From Albibacterium sp035514885 (lineage in GTDB: Bacteria > Bacteroidota > Bacteroidia > Sphingobacteriales > Sphingobacteriaceae), in the NCBI RefSeq assembly GCF_035514885.1, contig NZ_DATJCH010000024.1:310001-374000 (forward strand): a stretch of DNA of 64,000 bases. Reading direction: 5' to 3'. Positions 59,537 to 64,000 of this stretch are shown here, one piece after another. The stretch's first letter is position 1. The number at the start of each line of letters is the position of its first letter. The notes below the pieces were generated by a model. That model ran no database searches. It was not told the origin of the DNA and saw only the letters and a list, made by a program, of their open reading frames with translations. The position numbers and the translations under genes are program-made.

Positions 59537-62500
59537 GTGAATATAGCCAATATCTTAAAACAGTTTAAAAGTAATGCCAGTACAGAAGCTCTGGTAAAAG
59601 CTTTGCAAGCCCCGAACCCTAAAATAGCATTGAAGGGGTTGATTGGCTCGGCAGACGCTATGGTGGCAATTAGTTCCTATCAGCTTCAGGAAAAGCCATA
59701 TTTGTTTATTCTTCCAGATCATGAAGAAGCATCCTTCTTTTTAAGTGATATGGAGAACATCCTGGATAAAAGCTTACTATTCTTTCCATCATCTTTTCGC
59801 AAAGCATTTGATTTTACACAAGTAGATAGTGCGCAGGTTTTGCAACGCGCAGAAACACTAAACTCATTAAACCATGCCAGTGAGCTTCCAAGATTAGTAG
59901 TTACCTATCCTGAAGCATTGGCTGAAAAGGTTATTAACCGGAATGAGCTGGTTAAAAATACCTTAGAAATAACACAAGATACTCAGGTAAATATTGAATT
60001 CATTAATGAATTCCTGATTGAATATGATTTTGAGCGTGTAGATTTTGTTTATGAACCGGGTCAATTTGCTATCCGTGGAGGTATTGTTGATATTTTTTCT
60101 TTTTCAAATGACCGGCCTTATCGAATTGAATTCTTTGGAGACACCATTGAAAGTATCCGCACGTTTGATATAGAAAGTCAGCTCTCGGTAAGTAAGATTC
60201 ATACGGTAACCATATTACCCAATGTTCAAGCTAAATTCTTAACAGAGAGCAATATTTCTATTTTAGAATATATTGAAAAAGGCTCAGTGCTTTGGTTTAA
60301 GGATGTGCAATTTACCTTAGACATTATAAAAGCAGGTTATAAAAAGGCTACAGCATTGTGGCAGGCACTCTCTGCTCAAGAAAGGGAGCTTAACCCCGAG
60401 TGGATTGATCCTAAGTTTAACTTTACAACTGAGAAATTGATTGCAGATCTGGTTCAGGAGTTCCCAATTATTGAATTTGGCAAGCAATTTTTTTATACGG
60501 CTGATGAAACCATCCATTTTGAACAGAAACCACAGCCTTCTTTTAATAAGGACTTTAATCTGCTGATTCATCATTTAAAAGAGAGTGAAAATTCCTCTTT
60601 TAAAAATTATATATTCAGTGATTCAGTAAAGCAAGTCGAGCGCCTTTTCTCCATCATAGAAGATCTTGATAAATCAGTAACTTTCACACCTATTAATATT
60701 GCTTTGCGGCAAGGGTTTGTTGACGATAGTTTAAAAATTAGAGCTTATACCGATCATCAGATATTTGATCGCTTTTATAAATACAAATTAAAGAAAGGTT
60801 ATACCCGCTCGCAGGCTATTACCCTAAAAGATTTACGTGATTTAAAATCAGGCGATTACATTACTCATATCGATCATGGCGTAGGTAAGTATGCCGGACT
60901 TGAAAAGATTGAAGTCAACGGAAAGTCGCAGGAGATGATTCGATTAGTCTATGCTGACAACGATTTGCTTTATGTCAATATCAATTCCTTAAATCGGATC
61001 TCGAAATACTCTGGCAAAGAGGGTACTGTACCTAAAATGAATAAATTAGGAACAGATACCTGGGAGAAATTAAAAAAAACTACTAAAAAAAAAGTTAAGG
61101 ACATCGCGCGAGACCTGATTAAGCTTTATGCATTGCGAAAAGCTGAAACAGGAAATGCATTCCCGCCTGATACCTATCTCCAGAATGAATTGGAGGCATC
61201 CTTTATTTATGAAGATACACCCGATCAGGAAAAAGCAACTGTTGATGTAAAGAAAGATATGGAATCGCCCCACCCAATGGATAGGTTGGTTTGTGGAGAT
61301 GTGGGTTTCGGAAAAACAGAAGTCGCTATTCGTGCTGCTTTTAAAGCCGTATCAGATAGTAAGCAAGTTGCCATTCTTGTCCCAACAACCATTCTCGCCT
61401 CTCAGCATTATCGAACATTTATTGATCGTTTAAAAGATTTCCCTGTTACAGTAGATTACATCAATCGTTTTAAAACTTCAAAACAAATAAAGGAGACTTT
61501 AGGCAAACTAGCTGAAGGTAAAGTTGATATCATTATCGGTACCCACCGTTTGGTTAGTAAAGACGTTAAGTTCAAAGACCTTGGATTGCTGATCATTGAT
61601 GAAGAGCAAAAGTTTGGAGTTTCGGTTAAGGAGAAATTGAAACAAATGCGTGCAAATGTAGATACCTTAACGTTAACAGCAACCCCTATTCCACGCACAC
61701 TGCATTTTTCACTAATGGGTGCACGCGATTTAAGCATTATTAGTACTCCTCCACCCAATCGGCAGGCGGTACAAACAGAGCTTCATGTTTTCAATGAAAC
61801 ACTAATCCAAGAGGCGGTTACTTTTGAGCTAGAGAGATCCGGACAAGTGTTCTTTATTCATAATCGAGTAAATGATTTGGAGCAACTGGGTGGTTTGATA
61901 AGGAAATTGGTTCCACATGCCCGTATCGGAGTAGCTCATGGACAATTAGAAGGTGATAAATTGGAAGATGTAATGTTAAAGTTTATCAACCATGATTTTG
62001 ATGTGCTGGTTGCTACCACCATCATTGAGGCAGGGCTTGATATTCCGAATGCAAATACCATTATTATCAATCATGCACATATGTTTGGTTTAAGTGATAT
62101 GCACCAAATGCGCGGACGTGTTGGCCGATCAAATAAAAAGGCATTTTGTTATCTATTAAGCCCTCCGCTATCTACCCTTACTAGTGAAGCACGTAAACGG
62201 TTGAGTGCTATTGAAGAGTTTTCTGAATTGGGTAGTGGTTTTAATGTTGCTATGCGTGATTTGGATATTCGAGGAAGTGGTAATCTACTAGGCGCTGAAC
62301 AAAGTGGTTTTATTGCAGAAATAGGCTTTGAAATGTATCACAAGATTCTGGATGAAGCCATCCAGGAACTAAAGGATGAAGAATTTAAAGGCCTGTTTAG
62401 TGATGATAAGCCACGAGCCTTTGTTAATTTCACACAAGTAGATACCGATCTTGAAGTACATATTCCAAACGAATATGTAACAAATTTAACCGAACGCTAT

Positions 62501-62875
62501 AATTTGTATTCAGAGCTTTCGAACTTAGAGAATGAAGAACAATTGCTTGCTTTTCAACAACAGCTTCTTGATCGTTTTGGCCCAATACCCGAACAGGTAA
62601 ATGAGCTTTTTAATACTTTGCGACTACAATGGTATGGAAAAGCCATTGGTTTTGAAAAGATATCCTATAAGAAGAATGTATTAAGAGGGTATTTCGTAAA
62701 CGACAAACAATCTCCTTATTTTGAGAGTGATCGCTTTGGTAAGGTATTAGATTTTGTAAGAAATAATCCTTCTATCTGTAATTTGAAAGAAGTAAAGGGT
62801 ACTTTGCGTATTGGCTTTGAGCGCATTTATACAATCAAACAAGCCATTGATATACTAAAAGAACTTGCTATTTAA
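59537..62875 (+). CDS. mfd: Transcription-repair coupling factor
   Basis: A 1112-residue translocase. I start it at GTG 59537 (MNIANILKQFKSN), which fits family N termini; the TTG at 59525 lies in a promoter box. Domains in order: UvrB-like UvrA-binding region (about 1-330), CarD/RID RNA-polymerase interacting domain (LKSGDYITHIDHGVGKYAGL), helicase motor with Walker A GDVGFGKTE (587-595), DEEQ box, TATPIPRTL and the TRG-type IIEAGLDIPNANT...GRVGRS, then the C-terminal TRCF domain. It displaces stalled RNA polymerase and recruits UvrA. Confidence 0.96.
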   Translation: MNIANILKQFKSNASTEALVKALQAPNPKIALKGLIGSADAMVAISSYQLQEKPYLFILPDHEEASFFLSDMENILDKSLLFFPSSFRKAFDFTQVDSAQVLQRAETLNSLNHASELPRLVVTYPEALAEKVINRNELVKNTLEITQDTQVNIEFINEFLIEYDFERVDFVYEPGQFAIRGGIVDIFSFSNDRPYRIEFFGDTIESIRTFDIESQLSVSKIHTVTILPNVQAKFLTESNISILEYIEKGSVLWFKDVQFTLDIIKAGYKKATALWQALSAQERELNPEWIDPKFNFTTEKLIADLVQEFPIIEFGKQFFYTADETIHFEQKPQPSFNKDFNLLIHHLKESENSSFKNYIFSDSVKQVERLFSIIEDLDKSVTFTPINIALRQGFVDDSLKIRAYTDHQIFDRFYKYKLKKGYTRSQAITLKDLRDLKSGDYITHIDHGVGKYAGLEKIEVNGKSQEMIRLVYADNDLLYVNINSLNRISKYSGKEGTVPKMNKLGTDTWEKLKKTTKKKVKDIARDLIKLYALRKAETGNAFPPDTYLQNELEASFIYEDTPDQEKATVDVKKDMESPHPMDRLVCGDVGFGKTEVAIRAAFKAVSDSKQVAILVPTTILASQHYRTFIDRLKDFPVTVDYINRFKTSKQIKETLGKLAEGKVDIIIGTHRLVSKDVKFKDLGLLIIDEEQKFGVSVKEKLKQMRANVDTLTLTATPIPRTLHFSLMGARDLSIISTPPPNRQAVQTELHVFNETLIQEAVTFELERSGQVFFIHNRVNDLEQLGGLIRKLVPHARIGVAHGQLEGDKLEDVMLKFINHDFDVLVATTIIEAGLDIPNANTIIINHAHMFGLSDMHQMRGRVGRSNKKAFCYLLSPPLSTLTSEARKRLSAIEEFSELGSGFNVAMRDLDIRGSGNLLGAEQSGFIAEIGFEMYHKILDEAIQELKDEEFKGLFSDDKPRAFVNFTQVDTDLEVHIPNEYVTNLTERYNLYSELSNLENEEQLLAFQQQLLDRFGPIPEQVNELFNTLRLQWYGKAIGFEKISYKKNVLRGYFVNDKQSPYFESDRFGKVLDFVRNNPSICNLKEVKGTLRIGFERIYTIKQAIDILKELAI

Positions 62876-63087
62876 TGAATCCGGAAATACTTCTTGCACT
62901 GGTTAAAACCACGATGCCCTTTGGTAAATATAAAGATCGCTACATCTGCAACTTGCCGGAATCTTACCTTGTCTGGTTTCACACACAAGGTTTTCCTCCC
63001 GGAAAACTCGGTATATTATTAGGAACGATGTATGAGATTAAGCTTAACGGCTTAGAGTATTTGCTTGACCCATTAAAAAAGCGTTAA
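62875..63087 (+). CDS. DUF3820 family small protein
   Basis: A 70-residue protein: MPFGKYKDRYICNLPESYLVWFHTQGFPPGKLG is the DUF3820 signature (related to putative quorum-sensing-regulated virulence factor domains). Its ATG overlaps the mfd stop by one base (TAATG), so translation is coupled to mfd. The function is unknown. It overlaps the convergent DUF2461 gene by 4 bases. Confidence 0.88.
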   Translation: MNPEILLALVKTTMPFGKYKDRYICNLPESYLVWFHTQGFPPGKLGILLGTMYEIKLNGLEYLLDPLKKR

Positions 63088-63755
63088 ACTTCTTGGTCAA
63101 TTGCTTCATAAAGAAATTCCTGAAAAGGCTGTAACGCAGAAAAGGTTTCTAAAATTATTTTATCTGCGTTGTTGCTTAGCAAATCCCTATCTTCCAGGAA
63201 CCGGCTTGCCGTAAAACTTTTCAGTCGTAAGAATTCAATATCCGGATGATCAATAGAATATCCACTGGGTGCTTTCTTTAATTTATCATCTTGGTCCAGT
63301 ACCACAGAGTTTCTAAATGGCGCTTGATTCACAATAGCACGAAACTTCTCACTATTATAATCTATTTCCTGGCGGATTGCTGCTAGTTTCTCTTTATCCG
63401 GATGCCATAAGCCAGCGGTTATAAAACTTTTGCCCGGTTGAATATGAACATAATAACCCGGTAAATCTGTACTTCTGCCCTTTGATGAATAAGCTGCGGA
63501 CATGTAGCCTTTATAAGGTGTTTTGTCTTTACTAAAACGAATATCTCTATAAATCCTGAACACACATTTTGCAATAGGCATATCTGCCGGAACCTGTTTA
63601 TCCATTTCGGATAAGCCGGTTAAGATAAGTTGTGCAAAATCAATGAAGTCTAGTCGAACTCTATCATGAGTTTCTTTATTATCATGAAACCATTCTCGAT
63701 TATTATTTTCTTTTAAAGCGTTTAAAAAATCAAAAGTACTTGACGGAATGTTCAT
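63084..63755 (-). CDS. DUF2461 family protein
   Basis: A 223-residue cytosolic protein with the family start STFDFLNALKENNNREWFHDNKETHDRVR, then RIYRDIRFSKDKTPYKGYMSAAYS and YYVHIQPGKSFITAGLWHPD. Family members (TIGR02453) are widespread; no activity is established. The start is the ATG at 63755. Confidence 0.92.
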   Translation of the reverse strand: MNIPSSTFDFLNALKENNNREWFHDNKETHDRVRLDFIDFAQLILTGLSEMDKQVPADMPIAKCVFRIYRDIRFSKDKTPYKGYMSAAYSSKGRSTDLPGYYVHIQPGKSFITAGLWHPDKEKLAAIRQEIDYNSEKFRAIVNQAPFRNSVVLDQDDKLKKAPSGYSIDHPDIEFLRLKSFTASRFLEDRDLLSNNADKIILETFSALQPFQEFLYEAIDQEV

Positions 63756-63774
63756 TTTTGTATAAGTTTAATTT

Positions 63775-64000
63775 ATGGACCACCTACATCACGTGCTTTC
63801 TTCAACAGCGATTGATTCAACAAGTGCAATTGAAGTTGAAGAAGGATTCATTAAAGCTGCTAAGTTAATTCTTTTAGATTATAAGCTTGTTGCCGGAAAC
63901 ACTGATTTTGAAGTTCTTGAACTAGAATTTTATTTTTATCAGAAAAATATTCATCCCGACCCATACTCACATGCTTTCCAATATCCCAATCGGGTAGTTG
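63775..64000 (+). CDS. Conserved hypothetical protein, 5' part
   Basis: An open frame from ATG 63775 (MDHLHHVLSSTAIDSTSA) that runs off the right edge, 75 codons visible. It contains EFYFYQKNIHPDPYSHAFQ, a pattern I associate with uncharacterised Bacteroidota proteins; no function can be given. It is divergent from the DUF2461 gene. Confidence 0.7.
   Translation, partial: MDHLHHVLSSTAIDSTSAIEVEEGFIKAAKLILLDYKLVAGNTDFEVLELEFYFYQKNIHPDPYSHAFQYPNRVV

Overview
The window is a stretch of chromosome from a low-GC member of the Bacteroidota, most likely a Sphingobacteriales/Sphingobacteriaceae-type bacterium (Solitalea- or Pedobacter-like; genus is inference). The evidence is the gene set (GldH, RicT/PSP1-domain protein, DUF3078 barrel, TonB-dependent receptor, a short CarB without its regulatory domain, a three-gene transhydrogenase), many promoters of the Bacteroidota type (a TAnnTTTG box, sometimes with TTG 18-20 bases upstream), A-rich translation starts and few Shine-Dalgarno sequences. 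Nearly all of it is coding. No gene-free stretch exceeds 300 bases; the largest are 10197-10481, 34598-34847, 2082-2322 and 36118-36324. I see no IS element, prophage, CRISPR array, rRNA or integron.

Layout. 1-16.2 kb: tail of an FMN 2-hydroxyacid oxidase, an outer-membrane barrel, YceI, the SbcCD nuclease, the PntAA/PntAB/PntB proton-translocating transhydrogenase, tRNA-Glu(UUC), and a stress/redox group (HxlR regulator, divergent nitroreductase, quinone-reductase-like MDR enzyme, LLM flavin monooxygenase), then an amino-acid permease and a DedA protein. 16.2-26.6 kb: TonB receptor, hybrid histidine kinase, SGNH hydrolase facing a type-B carboxylesterase, a LpxH-like phosphoesterase, GlyA and ScpA. 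26.6-36 kb: a secreted beta-propeller/HEAT/cytochrome c protein, Dxs, AspS, Ssb, MutY, HU and a TPR protein. 36-46.1 kb: a 29-residue basic protein, RNase G, RadA, CarB, a NadR-like kinase, a CsbD-like mini-protein, a porin, and an operon of B12-binding protein, enoyl-CoA hydratase and AI-2E transporter. 46.2-57 kb: cell-envelope genes (two different L,D-transpeptidases, GldH, two LysM glucosaminidases, DUF3078 barrel, amidase) mixed with DNA genes (RicT, HolB, RuvX). 57-64 kb: GlnS, a LuxR-type regulator, Mfd, and small DUF proteins.

The individual genes are mostly ordinary core genes; the interest is in their control. The yceI and LLM-monooxygenase promoters carry almost identical Crp/Fnr-type operators exactly 22 bases upstream of the -7 box. 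The hxlR/nitroreductase promoters interlock, each using the other's box. Several genes have a -7 box only 4-9 bases before the start codon, suggesting leaderless mRNAs. Several convergent pairs hide long perfect terminator hairpins inside coding sequence. The RNase G leader holds three inverted repeats just downstream of the 29-residue protein gene.

All function calls are from reading motifs; no database search was run. Transcription starts are estimates from promoter boxes.
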